A stretch of 64,000 nt of DNA from Clostridiales bacterium (GCA_017513085.1 JAFWDK010000012.1:1-64000), one strand, 5' to 3'. Counted from the first letter of the stretch, positions 34,560-43,290 are shown. Numbers and translations are program-made. Notes: generated from the sequence alone by a model not told the origin.

Positions 34560-35540
34560 ATGAGATTTGAAATTACAACATCATATGGAAAAGGAAATAT
34601 TCAGGCTATTGCTATAAGTAAGAAATTAAACGATTTGCAGATTTCTGAGGGAGAAAATGTTGTTTTTGATTTTCAAAAGTATAAAGAAAAGAATCCGTTT
34701 AGCAATCTCTTGTTAATCAATTCGATTAGACGATTTCGCAAAAGATTTCCTGAGTCTGAGATGAGGTGCTCATATGTTGAGGATGGAGGGTATTTATCTC
34801 ACATTGGATTTTTTAAGAAATTGGGGCTGAATATCGGAAATGAACCAGGAGCAGCTCATGCAAATTCGAGGTATGTTCCTATAACTGATATTATATTAGA
34901 AAACGACTTTTATGGGAGTATTGAAGATATTGCTAAGCGACTAACGAATACACTCCAATTTGATGATGATCTTCAAGAAACATCTGAGTATGTTCTGATT
35001 GAGACGATTCGCAATGTATTTGAACATGCTGGCGTGAAAGAGGTTTCAGTTGCCGCGCAGAAATGGCCGACAAAGAATCTTGTGGAAATTGCAATTATGG
35101 ACACAGGTTGTGGAATAGTTGGCAGTATGGGGAAAAAGTATTCTCTTAACGAGGTTGAACTGTTGAAGTATGCTTGTAAGCCTGGTATTACAACAGGATC
35201 GAATTTTACATATTTAGATCTGGATGATCCATGGAGGAATTCAGGGTATGGGTTATACATGTTAAAAGAGTTAACACTCGAATACAATGGATCGTTTATT
35301 ATCTGTAGTGGAGATAAGGCTGTTAGATACAGAAAGAAAGACAAACAAATAGAAGAAAAGGTTTTTTCTGCTGGCTGCGAAGGTACGATTATCTGTTTGC
35401 GGTTTTCTACAGAACAACAACCTTCTTTCTCGGAGGTCCGAAAGAGAATCCTAAAGAGTGGCGAAGACGAAGCGAAGAGAATTGCAGGTGCGATTCAAAA
35501 GGCGTCAAGGTCTTCGGGAGGAAGATATATTATTTCTTGA
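34560..35540 (+). CDS. GHKL-type ATPase (HATPase-like) with STAS-like N-terminus
   Basis: A 326-residue protein from the ATG at 34560, which follows GGGAGAA; the frame opens at 34524 without a site. The first 110 residues look like a STAS-type alpha/beta domain (NVVFDFQKY...). The second part is a GHKL ATP-binding domain: N-box ETIRNVFEHAG, G1-box IMDTGCGI, and G2-box NSGYGLYML. There is no histidine-phosphorylation domain, membrane segment or receiver. Such cytoplasmic ATPases are found scattered among accessory and defence genes. It is separated from the MazG-like gene by the zinc-ribbon remnant. Function unknown; the ATP-binding fold is well supported. Confidence 0.8.
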   Translation: MRFEITTSYGKGNIQAIAISKKLNDLQISEGENVVFDFQKYKEKNPFSNLLLINSIRRFRKRFPESEMRCSYVEDGGYLSHIGFFKKLGLNIGNEPGAAHANSRYVPITDIILENDFYGSIEDIAKRLTNTLQFDDDLQETSEYVLIETIRNVFEHAGVKEVSVAAQKWPTKNLVEIAIMDTGCGIVGSMGKKYSLNEVELLKYACKPGITTGSNFTYLDLDDPWRNSGYGLYMLKELTLEYNGSFIICSGDKAVRYRKKDKQIEEKVFSAGCEGTIICLRFSTEQQPSFSEVRKRILKSGEDEAKRIAGAIQKASRSSGGRYIIS

Positions 35541-35695
35541 TGAAATAATGTTGGATAAAGATGCTGTGGATTTTGGCTCGCTGATTGTTAATCAAAGCTG
35601 GTAATGATTCAAGTGAGATACAGCTCGTTCTGTACAGACATATGGTGTTTGTATGGGCTCAAACAATAAAATCTAGGATTGGTAGGTTATAGAAG

Positions 35696-36064
35696 ATGGA
35701 CACAAATCAAGCGATACAGATCATACACGACAACTACAAGTGTGAGGGAAACAGCTTCATATACTATCTCCATGAGAAAAGTACTTTTGACACGGAAGGG
35801 TTCTGGGCGTTCTATGATAGTGTTGTGGCGTTGGTGGAGCGTGAGGAGTTGAAGACTGCGGAGTTGACCAGGGAGATCACGGGTGTCTACCAGTTGATAC
35901 TGAAGTATTTTGTGTTCCATTTTGATCCGGCGGACGGGTATGTGATCGCGGGGTTCCCGAAGGAGTATATCGGGTACATTGAGAGGGTCGAGTATGCTTT
36001 GATGGCGTACTATAGTGGGAATATGAGGCTTGTGATAGAGGACGACTTTGAGTTGGAGAGGTAA
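35696..36064 (+). CDS. Small acidic protein of unknown function
   Basis: A 122-residue, acidic, largely helical protein without membrane segments or recognisable motifs. It is rich in aromatic residues (IYYLHEK, YQLILKYFVFHFD). A good ribosome binding site is not obvious before the ATG. The HD-domain gene starts 3 bp after its stop, so the two are co-transcribed and may work together. The frame uses codons like those of the following genes, unlike the AT-rich genes upstream, which supports it as real. Confidence 0.6.
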   Translation: MDTNQAIQIIHDNYKCEGNSFIYYLHEKSTFDTEGFWAFYDSVVALVEREELKTAELTREITGVYQLILKYFVFHFDPADGYVIAGFPKEYIGYIERVEYALMAYYSGNMRLVIEDDFELER

Positions 36065-36067
36065 CGC

Positions 36068-36634
36068 ATGAACGAGGTTTTGGTGGATGAGGCGATTGGG
36101 TTCATCCGGGGATTGTTTGCAAACAGGAGTGATGGGCATGATGTGGAGCATTCGTTGAGGGTGTACCGGAATGCGAAGAAGATCGCTTCGTGTGAGTGTG
36201 GTTTTGATGAAGAGGTCGTGGTGTTGGCGGCGTTGCTTCATGATGTGGACGATAGTAAGCTTTTTGAGACGAAGGACAATGCGAATGCCAGAGGTTTTCT
36301 GAATTCCGTGGGGATTTCGGCAGGGAAAATCGATAAGATCTGTGCGGTGATTAATTCCGTTTCTTTTTCGCATAACAGGGGGAGACGGCCGGATTCTGTT
36401 GAAGGGAAGATCGTGCAGGATGCGGACCGACTTGATGCGATGGGGGCGATTGGGATCGCGAGGACGTATGCCTATGGGGGAAGCCATGGGCGGTCACTGG
36501 AGATGTCGAGGCAGCATTTTTACGATAAACTGTTGCTTTTGAAGGATGAGATGAATACGGAAAAGGGAAGGGAGCTGGCGCAGAGACGGCATGCTTTTCT
36601 GGAAGCTTTTCTGAATGAATTGGAGAATGAATGA
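36068..36634 (+). CDS. HD-domain phosphohydrolase
   Basis: A 188-residue HD-superfamily protein. The metal-binding residues are visible: the first His in GHDVEHSLRV, the HD pair in LLHDVDD, and a later Asp in QDADRLDAMGAIGIART. The last motif is typical of the bacterial family related to YedJ, which are metal-dependent phosphohydrolases of uncertain substrate. Length is normal. It follows the small unknown gene by 3 bp and is followed by the cupin gene, with a GAGAGGAAA site in between. Confidence 0.88.
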   Translation: MNEVLVDEAIGFIRGLFANRSDGHDVEHSLRVYRNAKKIASCECGFDEEVVVLAALLHDVDDSKLFETKDNANARGFLNSVGISAGKIDKICAVINSVSFSHNRGRRPDSVEGKIVQDADRLDAMGAIGIARTYAYGGSHGRSLEMSRQHFYDKLLLLKDEMNTEKGRELAQRRHAFLEAFLNELENE

Positions 36635-36647
36635 GAGGAAAATATAC

Positions 36648-37160
36648 ATGAAAGTTATAAAAACGATTTTCGACGATTGTCTGGTCGTTGAACCGACGCA
36701 AAGAAACGACGAAAGATGCGATATGGCGCTTCTGTATAGTCATGAGGGAGAGATGAAAGAGATCTTTCACGGATTTACGCTGACGGAGCAGCGCTTCTAT
36801 CGGATGAGGAAGCATGCGTTTTTTGGGATCCATAAGGGGCCGCCGAGACTGGTCTGCATTATTGCGGGGAAGGGTCTGGATTATGTGGTCGATCTGAGGA
36901 AGGATTCGCCTACATATAAGCAGTACCAGACGATCGAACTGAGTGGTGATGCGCCGAAGATCGTCTTCATTCCTTCGGGGTTCGGTCATGCTTTTCTTTC
37001 TCTTGCAGAAGGTACGATCGAGGCTTTCGGCATGGATCTGGATGCGCCGTTTGAGAGGAGCGGGCCGGTCAACTATAAGTCTCCGGGAATCGACTTGAAA
37101 CTTCCTGTTTCAGATGTGATCCTGGCGGACTATGACAGGGATGCGGCTATGTTAGAATAA
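36648..37160 (+). CDS. RmlC-like cupin (dTDP-4-dehydrorhamnose 3,5-epimerase family)
   Basis: A 170-residue cupin from the ATG at 36648, which has a proper ribosome binding site; the frame also opens at 36615 inside the HD gene. The pattern FFGIHKGP, then LVCIIAGKGLDYVVDLRKDSPTY and FIPSGFGHAFLSL, is that of RmlC/StrM-type 3,5-epimerases, which act on dTDP-4-keto sugars. The usual active-site motif RGxHxQ is here G-I-H-K, so substrate or activity may differ. No other nucleotide-sugar genes are nearby, so the role is open. Slightly shorter than typical RmlC (about 180). Confidence 0.78.
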   Translation: MKVIKTIFDDCLVVEPTQRNDERCDMALLYSHEGEMKEIFHGFTLTEQRFYRMRKHAFFGIHKGPPRLVCIIAGKGLDYVVDLRKDSPTYKQYQTIELSGDAPKIVFIPSGFGHAFLSLAEGTIEAFGMDLDAPFERSGPVNYKSPGIDLKLPVSDVILADYDRDAAMLE

Positions 37161-37179
37161 AATCGAGACTGTAAAAGAA

Positions 37180-37455
37180 ATGGAGAAAGTGCTTTTTGCC
37201 GTGGATGAATTGACCGGACTGATCGGTGCCGCTGCGCTGATGCGGCCGTCGAAGAGCACGAAGGATATGGAGTTGAAGTCTTTGAAGAAAAAGTATAAGA
37301 GCAAAGGCTTCGCGGCGGGATGTTCTCGGGAAGTGATCGAGCGTGGTGCAGAGCAATTAGGGTGGGAGCTCGATAAGCTTCTGACGATGACGATTGCGGC
37401 GATGGCTGCGACGGAAGATGAGATCAACAGTAAGATGGAAAATCTAGATATTTAG
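37180..37455 (+). pseudogene. C-terminal half of an HDIG-type hydrolase, N-terminal half missing
   Basis: The 91 residues KVLFAVDELTGLIGAAALMR, then PSKS, then KSLKKKYKSKGFAAG, match the second half of the small HDIG-family hydrolases that begin with a metal-binding H...HD region and are about 180-200 residues long. The HD-containing half is absent: a TAG closes the frame 27 bases upstream, and the space before is filled by the cupin gene. There is no clear ribosome binding site. It is therefore either a dead remnant or a short protein that has lost catalysis. The intact frame over 91 codons argues that loss was recent or that the fragment is kept. Confidence 0.6.
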
Positions 37456-37474
37456 TGTTCGGGAGGACTGAAAA

Positions 37475-37999
37475 ATGAACGAGACGATCAAAGTTTTAGA
37501 GAGCAGAAGAAGCTGCAGAAATTTTAAGCCGGATATGGTGAACGAGGAAGACCTGAAGGCGATCATCCGGGCCGGGACTTATGCTGCGACAGGCATGGGC
37601 AAGCAGAGCCCGATCATTATCGCGGTGACAGATAAGAAGCTTCGTGATGAGATCGCTGAGGAGAACAGAAAGATCGGCGGTTGGAGCGAGGGCTTCGATC
37701 CTTTCTATGGTGCGCCGGTCATCCTGATCGTTCTGGCGAAGAAGGATGTGGTTACGTACATTTACGATGGTTCTCTGGTAATGGGAAACTTGATGAATGC
37801 GGCGGAGAGTCTGGGTGTGGCGAGCATCTGGATCCATCGTGCCAAGGAAGAGTTTGAGTCGGAGTTCGGTAAAGCGATCCTGAAAAAACTCGATATTGAG
37901 GGCGAGTACGAGGGTATCGGTCATTGTGCGCTCGGCTATGCGGCGGAACCGGCGAGAGAGGCGGCTGCGCGTAAAGCGGATTACGTTTATTATATTTGA
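37475..37999 (+). CDS. Nitroreductase-family flavoprotein
   Basis: A 174-residue protein of the FMN-dependent nitroreductase family. The N-terminal motif LESRRSCRNF provides FMN phosphate contacts, AGTYAATGMGKQSP and the C-terminal GHCALGYAAE are also typical. It is a single-domain enzyme that reduces nitro groups, quinones or flavins with NAD(P)H; the exact substrate cannot be told. GGGAGGA ahead of the ATG is a strong ribosome binding site. It is the last gene before the two-component region. Confidence 0.92.
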   Translation: MNETIKVLESRRSCRNFKPDMVNEEDLKAIIRAGTYAATGMGKQSPIIIAVTDKKLRDEIAEENRKIGGWSEGFDPFYGAPVILIVLAKKDVVTYIYDGSLVMGNLMNAAESLGVASIWIHRAKEEFESEFGKAILKKLDIEGEYEGIGHCALGYAAEPAREAAARKADYVYYI

Positions 38000-38069
38000 C
38001 GGAACGCTGAGATTTGCGACTAAAAGAGCGGGAGGCTTTTCCATAGTCTTAGGGGATTACTTGCTGAAT

Positions 38070-38100
38070 TTGTTCGCCTGGTAGTATTTTCGTGTATAAT
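38070..38100 (+). promoter_or_regulatory. Putative promoter before the NarL-type two-component system
   Basis: TATAAT (38095-38100), a perfect -10 box, with TTGTTC (38070-38075) 19 bp upstream as a weak -35. The kinase starts 31 bp downstream. Confidence 0.45.
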
Positions 38101-38131
38101 CGAGATAGTAATTTCGGGAGGAAGTCTTCGG

Positions 38132-39328
38132 ATGCGGATCGATTCAGTGGAGCGTGGCGCCGTGTGGGGCGCGGCAGTCGTGGGGATCATTGCGCAAAGC
38201 GTGATCCTGGCGGTTTTCTGTCCGCTTCTCGTCGGAGTCTTCTATTTTTCTGTGGCGATGCTCACATTAAATCTCTCTTTCTTTCTGGAAAAAACACCGG
38301 CGAATGTCTTTCGAGCGTTGCTGGTCATTTGTGCTTTGGCAGCAGTAGTTTTGAGCGGTAAATGGTATATGGGGGCGATCGGACTATTGCTGATTTCTGC
38401 AGCCGTGAGATTGAAACCGGGGCTGAGAAGAATCTTGGGTGGTATCCTTTGCCTGACTGCGCTTGGCTGTTTCCTTTTCCGTGAAATGCCGGATGTTATC
38501 CGGGTTTTGGTGGTTTTCGGGGTGCTCCTTGCTTCCTATATCCTATGGGAATCTCTAGAGATGATCGTATATCGTCTGGAAACTATGAACCAGAGGCTGG
38601 ATCGGGCGTTGACAGCGGCCGCGCTGGATGCGATGGAGCAGAGGAGTCTTCGTGAGCAGATCGCGAAGGATCAAAACGTGAATGAGCATAATGCGCGTCT
38701 TCAGGAGCGTGAACGGATCTCGAGAGATATCCATAATATGGTCGGGCATACGCTTTCTGCGGCGACGGTGACGCTGGATGCGGCTTCGATGCTGGTGCCG
38801 AGTGATCAGACGCGGGCCAAGGAGAAGATCGATGTGGCCAATTCTCGTGTGCATGAGGCGATCTCGTCGGTGAGAAGTGTTGTGCGGACGTTGGATGCGG
38901 ATGATGACAAGGTCGTGCTGACGGACTATATGAAATCGCTTCAGGTCATGGTCTCTGAGTTCATGATGGATACCGAGATCAAGGTATATCACAATTTTGC
39001 CCAGATCGATCAGGAGGCGCGGATCCCGTTGTCGGTCGCATCGTTCCTGAGCAGTTCGCTTTCGGAGCTTCTGACCAATGGTGTCAAGCACGGCGGTGCG
39101 AAGATCTTCGTGGTGACTTTCCTTTATGATGTGAAAAATGTGCGGCTTACGGTGCAGGATAATGGCACCGGATGGGGCGTGTTGACGGCAAGTGAGAAGA
39201 AGATGAAGCTCGCTAACGGGTTTGGTCTTCGGAAGATGATCGAATATGCGGAGAAAAAAGGCGGTTCCTGCGTGATCGAGAGCGAAGACGGTTTCGCGGT
39301 GAGACTTCAGATGCCTTTGGAGGAGTAG
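38132..39328 (+). CDS. Membrane sensor histidine kinase, NarL/DesK type (HisKA_3)
   Basis: A 398-residue kinase. Residues about 10-150 contain five or six hydrophobic helices and form the membrane sensor; a helical linker (about 150-190) leads to the HisKA_3 domain with ERERISRDIHNMVGHTL, where H201 is the phosphorylation site, and an ATPase domain with N-box ELLTNGVKHGG and G-box DNGTGWG. No extracellular domain is present, so it probably senses in or at the membrane, like kinases that monitor lipid state or partner transporters. GGGAGGAAG stands before the ATG. The response regulator starts 2 bp after its stop. Confidence 0.92.
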   Translation: MRIDSVERGAVWGAAVVGIIAQSVILAVFCPLLVGVFYFSVAMLTLNLSFFLEKTPANVFRALLVICALAAVVLSGKWYMGAIGLLLISAAVRLKPGLRRILGGILCLTALGCFLFREMPDVIRVLVVFGVLLASYILWESLEMIVYRLETMNQRLDRALTAAALDAMEQRSLREQIAKDQNVNEHNARLQERERISRDIHNMVGHTLSAATVTLDAASMLVPSDQTRAKEKIDVANSRVHEAISSVRSVVRTLDADDDKVVLTDYMKSLQVMVSEFMMDTEIKVYHNFAQIDQEARIPLSVASFLSSSLSELLTNGVKHGGAKIFVVTFLYDVKNVRLTVQDNGTGWGVLTASEKKMKLANGFGLRKMIEYAEKKGGSCVIESEDGFAVRLQMPLEE

Positions 39329-39330
39329 GT

Positions 39331-40014
39331 ATGGCGAAGATATTGTTAGTTGACGATGAGCCTTTGTTGCTCGAAAGTCTGGAGATCATCCTGACGATGT
39401 CCGGGGACTATGAGGTCTGCGGAAAAGCAGGAAACGGTGTGGAGGCGTTGAAACTTCTCTCCGAGACCGTGCCGGATGTGATGCTGGTCGATCTGAACAT
39501 GCCCGGAATGGGTGGGATCGAGCTGATCCCGAAGGTGCATGCGGATCATCCGAACGTGAAGATCATTGTCCTTACGACTTTCTACGATGAGAAGAACATC
39601 GCTAATGCGATTGCAGGCGGTGCGACGGGATATCTTTTGAAGGATTCCGGAAAAGATGCGATCCTAAATGCTGTTGCGCAGGCCATCAAGGGACAGAGCG
39701 TGCTGGATCTGAAGGTGATGCAGAAGCTTAACGCGATGCTGGCGTCCGGTGCGGAGGCTTCCAGGACGGCGTCGTCTTCGGGCGGGTCTTCGTCGCGGGC
39801 TGATTCTTCCGGATCGCTGGATTCGTATGGCTTGACGGAGAGAGAAAAGGAGATATGCAAACTGATCTGCGAAGGATGTACAAATGCGCAGATCGCTTCG
39901 ATCCTTTATATCAGCGAGGGCACGGTTAAGAACTATGTATCGACGATCTACGATAAGTTTGGTGAGCATGACCGGACGAAACTGGTCGTGAAACTACGGG
40001 ATTTTACCTTCTGA
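39331..40014 (+). CDS. NarL/LuxR-type response regulator
   Basis: A 227-residue regulator: receiver domain (about 1-122) with phosphorylation site D54 in LVDLNMPGMGG and the conserved Lys in LLKDSG, a Ser-rich linker of about 20 residues (about 146-166), and a C-terminal LuxR-type helix-turn-helix (GLTEREKEICKLICEG, then YISEGTVKNYV). It is the partner of the kinase just upstream. A strong terminator at 40027 ends this pair. The probable target is the ABC transporter operon that starts at 40186. Confidence 0.95.
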   Translation: MAKILLVDDEPLLLESLEIILTMSGDYEVCGKAGNGVEALKLLSETVPDVMLVDLNMPGMGGIELIPKVHADHPNVKIIVLTTFYDEKNIANAIAGGATGYLLKDSGKDAILNAVAQAIKGQSVLDLKVMQKLNAMLASGAEASRTASSSGGSSSRADSSGSLDSYGLTEREKEICKLICEGCTNAQIASILYISEGTVKNYVSTIYDKFGEHDRTKLVVKLRDFTF

Positions 40015-40026
40015 TTATATTGACAC

Positions 40027-40055
40027 ATGACCGCAGTCATACCGCGGTCATTTTT
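40027..40055 (+). terminator. Terminator after the NarL-type pair
   Basis: ATGACCGC (40027-40034) and GCGGTCAT (40044-40051) form a perfect 8-bp stem followed by TTTTATTT. It separates the two-component pair from the ABC genes. Confidence 0.8.
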
Positions 40056-40185
40056 ATTTCATGACTTCGGTCACTGTTTCGCTTCCCTTAAGTTTTGTAA
40101 AGTGTTACCAGAAACACAAAAACACGGGTCTTGCGCCGCCCTGGCGCTTATCGCGTGGAAAAACTTGAAGGGGTGATTAAAAGCC

Positions 40186-41328
40186 ATGCACAATACTAAA
40201 TCGAGGCTTTCGCCGTGGCCGTATCTTCGAAATAACCGGGTGCGATCGACCGCTCTGGTGATCAGCCTTGCCATGTTTATGGTGATGATCTATGTGATGA
40301 ACTACATCATCGGCGGCACAAATGAGCCTTTCCGGAAATGCGATGTGGAAACGATGGATAGGCTTCGTATAGTTTCATCCAGAATGAATCTGGATAATAT
40401 GGATTTTGATTCCGATGAAGCATTTCTTGCCGAAGCTTGGAAGGAAGCTGCTGATTTGGGAAAGGAAATGGAGAAAGAAGAAGACGTTGTGAGAGCAGTT
40501 CCTTATGCTGCGCAATATGTTTCGCTGAATTCTTTTATCGGACAGTATGGAGTGGATTGCTATTTGTTTCAGGAGGCTTCATGTTGTGAGATGTATCTTT
40601 CCCATATGGAGGCAAAGCTTATTTCCGGAAGAATGCCTGAGAATCCAGGAGAAATCGTGGTGGACCGGAAACTTTTGGATAACCATAAAAACGATAACGA
40701 TCTCCTGAAAAGCATGGGAACTTCTTATAAAGTCGTGGGAGAGGTCTCTTCGGAATATTATCTTTGCTTTGGCATTGCCATGCCCGGGGAAAACAATGTT
40801 GTGATCCTTGCGATGGTCAAGCCCGGCAGTGATATCGATCTGCGACCGGTCGTTGAGAAGCAAGGCTATAAGGTTAGAAACTATGTCGATACGGCCGTGG
40901 CGGAGAAAAATCTTGTGGAAGGCATGGGCGGATCTCTGGATACGGTGCAGACGATCTTTACCGGAGTTTCCGGAGGACTTCTTCTTATCTGTGTATCGGT
41001 AGTCGTTGCGATCCATATCATGGACCGGCACAACGAATGGTGCCTGCTGAACTCTATCGGCTTCAGCACCTCCGAGATCTATCTGATGGCGCTCAAAGAA
41101 CTTCTGATCTGTGTTCTTCTGGCGATGATCGTCGGTACGGTCCTTTCTTTCGGATCTTGCATCCTGATGGAAAAACTCATGTATAACCCGATCGGCATTA
41201 CGATCAATATATACCGTATTGGAGCGATCCCGAGGATCCTGGCGGTTATTGCCCTTCTTCTGGGTATTGCCCAGATCCCGTTATTCAGTGGTATGAGAAA
41301 GATTCAGACGATCGATGCGATCGAATAA
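40186..41328 (+). CDS. ABC transporter permease, FtsX/MacB type
   Basis: A 380-residue permease with one membrane helix near the N-terminus (about 20-42), a large external region of about 200 residues, and three C-terminal helices (about 262-285, 305-330, 350-372), the standard FtsX/MacB layout. The N-terminal phrase P-W-P-Y-L-R-N-N-R-V-R is repeated in similar form in the second permease at 42023. AAGGGGTG lies before the start. With the ATPase at 41346 and the second permease it forms one exporter or mechanotransmission complex, commonly used against antimicrobial peptides or for peptide export. Confidence 0.88.
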   Translation: MHNTKSRLSPWPYLRNNRVRSTALVISLAMFMVMIYVMNYIIGGTNEPFRKCDVETMDRLRIVSSRMNLDNMDFDSDEAFLAEAWKEAADLGKEMEKEEDVVRAVPYAAQYVSLNSFIGQYGVDCYLFQEASCCEMYLSHMEAKLISGRMPENPGEIVVDRKLLDNHKNDNDLLKSMGTSYKVVGEVSSEYYLCFGIAMPGENNVVILAMVKPGSDIDLRPVVEKQGYKVRNYVDTAVAEKNLVEGMGGSLDTVQTIFTGVSGGLLLICVSVVVAIHIMDRHNEWCLLNSIGFSTSEIYLMALKELLICVLLAMIVGTVLSFGSCILMEKLMYNPIGITINIYRIGAIPRILAVIALLLGIAQIPLFSGMRKIQTIDAIE

Positions 41329-41345
41329 GTTTAGGAGAAATTACT

Positions 41346-42020
41346 ATGTTTACATTAAAAGATGCAACCATGATCTACGATATGGATAAAGAAGAAAAGG
41401 TGTATGCGATGAAGAGCATTAATGCTACATTCCCGGATACAGGACTTGTCGGTATCATCGGCCCTTCCGGTTCAGGAAAGTCCACGCTTATGTATACGAT
41501 GTCCACGCTGAAAAAACTGACGTCTGGTGATGTTTCCTATAACGGAAAATCTCTTTCGTCCATCAGTGATTCGGAGAAGCAGAACCTGCGACGCAATGAG
41601 TTCGGTTTCGTGTTCCAGCGCCACTATCTTATCAATTACATGACGGCGCTGGATAATGCGATCGTGGCGGCCAATATCCCGGTTTCGGAAGCGAAGGAAA
41701 AGGCCGAAAAACTTCTCCTGGAAATCGGATTGAAGAAGAGTGAACTGAAGCATAAGCCATCCAAGCTTTCCGGCGGACAAAGACAAAGAGTTGCCATTGC
41801 AAGAGCCATGATGAACGATCCGAAAGTGCTTTTCGCGGATGAGCCGACGGCATCTCTGGATCACGAGAATGCTTTCATGGTTATGGAACGGCTGAAGGAA
41901 TATGCCAAGGACAGACTTGTTGTGGTGATCACGCACGATACCAGCATTATTTCGGATGCGGACATGACGATCAAGATCTGGGATGGGAAGATCGCTGACG
42001 TGGAGACGAAGGGAGTGTAA
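41346..42020 (+). CDS. ABC transporter ATP-binding protein (MacB/LolD type)
   Basis: A 224-residue ATPase with all motifs: Walker A GPSGSGKST, Q-loop region FVFQRHYL, signature LSGGQRQRVAIARA, Walker B VLFADEPTASLD and the switch H in VITHD. The size and motif style are those of ATPases that pair with FtsX-like permeases. It lies between the two permease genes, 17 bp after the first and 2 bp before the second, so the three proteins form one complex. Confidence 0.97.
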   Translation: MFTLKDATMIYDMDKEEKVYAMKSINATFPDTGLVGIIGPSGSGKSTLMYTMSTLKKLTSGDVSYNGKSLSSISDSEKQNLRRNEFGFVFQRHYLINYMTALDNAIVAANIPVSEAKEKAEKLLLEIGLKKSELKHKPSKLSGGQRQRVAIARAMMNDPKVLFADEPTASLDHENAFMVMERLKEYAKDRLVVVITHDTSIISDADMTIKIWDGKIADVETKGV

Positions 42021-42022
42021 GC

Positions 42023-43120
42023 ATGAGACCTTTTTCTGCATTTACGTATTTTCGGAATAACCGTCTGCGCGTGCTGGTGCTGATCCTGATGATGTCTTTT
42101 ATCACGGTTTGTTTTATCGGTGGCATGTATGTGGATAATCCGGGCGAGATCTTCCGTATCACGCTTGAGGGGGAGAACCGTTTTCTGGTGCTGGATACGC
42201 GTGGTACCAGTAACGATTCGATCGACCAATACAGGGAGCTTCAGGGAAAACTGTCTTCTTACTTGCCGGAAGATATTTCTACGATCATCTATTTGAACCG
42301 TTACTATGAGGATTTTGACAGTATCATGGGGTTTAACTGTACGACCGATCATTATATTTTCCAGTCTGCAGAGGATTTTGAACTGTTTAAAACAAGGACC
42401 GGTCTTGTCCCGGAAGATGTCCATCTGAAAAACGGAGAGACGGTCATGAGCGAGCAGCTGGCCAATAACCAGGGTGTTCATGTTGGGGAGAATCTCCCGA
42501 AAAGGAAGGGACTTACACTTGTGGCGACAATGAAAGTTCCGGGAATGCGAGCCTATTCTGTTTATGATATGAGTGGTACGAACGCCATGATGATCGTCGG
42601 AAATGACGCGAACTTTACCGTCGAGAGGAGCCGGGAGTTTGCCGATGCAGCCAAAAAGATCGAATCGGACTATCCTTTGGTTTGGACGCAGACGTATAGC
42701 ACGGACCTGGAAGAAACCGAGTTTGAGCTGTCATTTATGTACTATATTTTCTTCGCGATCGTTATCGTCGTCGTGATCGTTCTGCTGGTTACGATCAACG
42801 CTGCATTTACTGCTGCTTATGACAAGAGAAAACATGAGTTTGCCATCTACAAAGCTCTTGGTTTTACTAAATTCCAGATCTTCCGGAAGATTGCTTCCGA
42901 GGTCCTTCTGATGAACCTTTTTGCCATTGTCATCGGCGCATGCATCAACGCTGGTCTGGTCTTGGTTTTAAATCAAGTGCTCTGGAGTTCAGGACAGTAT
43001 TTTCCGCGTGTCTCTAAACTTGCTTTGATCGGTACCGTGCTTGCCGAGATGTTGATCGTGGTGACCATCATTTTCCTGAACTGGAAGAAGGTCAGAAAGT
43101 GTGAAGTGACGGAAGATTGA
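42023..43120 (+). CDS. ABC transporter permease, FtsX/MacB type (second subunit)
   Basis: A 365-residue permease with the same layout as the one at 40186: N-terminal helix (about 14-36), external domain (about 40-235), and three C-terminal helices (about 240-262, 290-315, 335-355). The N-terminus FTYFRNNRLRVLVL parallels the first permease. The C-terminal region contains the FtsX phrase YDKRKHEFAIYKALGF. Having two different FtsX-type permeases with one ATPase suggests a heterodimeric exporter. No terminator but a long inverted repeat follows. Confidence 0.9.
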   Translation: MRPFSAFTYFRNNRLRVLVLILMMSFITVCFIGGMYVDNPGEIFRITLEGENRFLVLDTRGTSNDSIDQYRELQGKLSSYLPEDISTIIYLNRYYEDFDSIMGFNCTTDHYIFQSAEDFELFKTRTGLVPEDVHLKNGETVMSEQLANNQGVHVGENLPKRKGLTLVATMKVPGMRAYSVYDMSGTNAMMIVGNDANFTVERSREFADAAKKIESDYPLVWTQTYSTDLEETEFELSFMYYIFFAIVIVVVIVLLVTINAAFTAAYDKRKHEFAIYKALGFTKFQIFRKIASEVLLMNLFAIVIGACINAGLVLVLNQVLWSSGQYFPRVSKLALIGTVLAEMLIVVTIIFLNWKKVRKCEVTED

Positions 43121-43148
43121 AGCGGATGGTTGGAATTGGAGAAAGTTG

Positions 43149-43190
43149 GAGAAAGTCGCATTCCTCATTTTTCTCGATTGCGACTTTCTC
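43149..43190. repeat. Perfect 12-bp inverted repeat between permease and kinase genes
   Basis: GAGAAAGTCGCA (43149-43160) and TGCGACTTTCTC (43179-43190) are exact reverse complements with an 18-nt, T-rich spacer. The left arm overlaps a short tandem repeat (GGAGAAAGTTGGAGAAAGTCG pattern from about 43138). No T-run follows, so an operator or RNA processing element is as likely as a terminator. Confidence 0.6.
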
Positions 43191-43290
43191 CCGCGCTTGA
43201 ATGGAAAGTCGGATCAATGCTCCGCGCTTTTTCTGGTAGAATGTGTACATAAGGATTACACATCTTTCGTTTATACTGAAAACAGAAACG

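Noticed and set aside
35687-36487. 266-codon minus-strand frame
   Set aside because: Lies opposite the small acidic-protein and HD-hydrolase genes; no family pattern.
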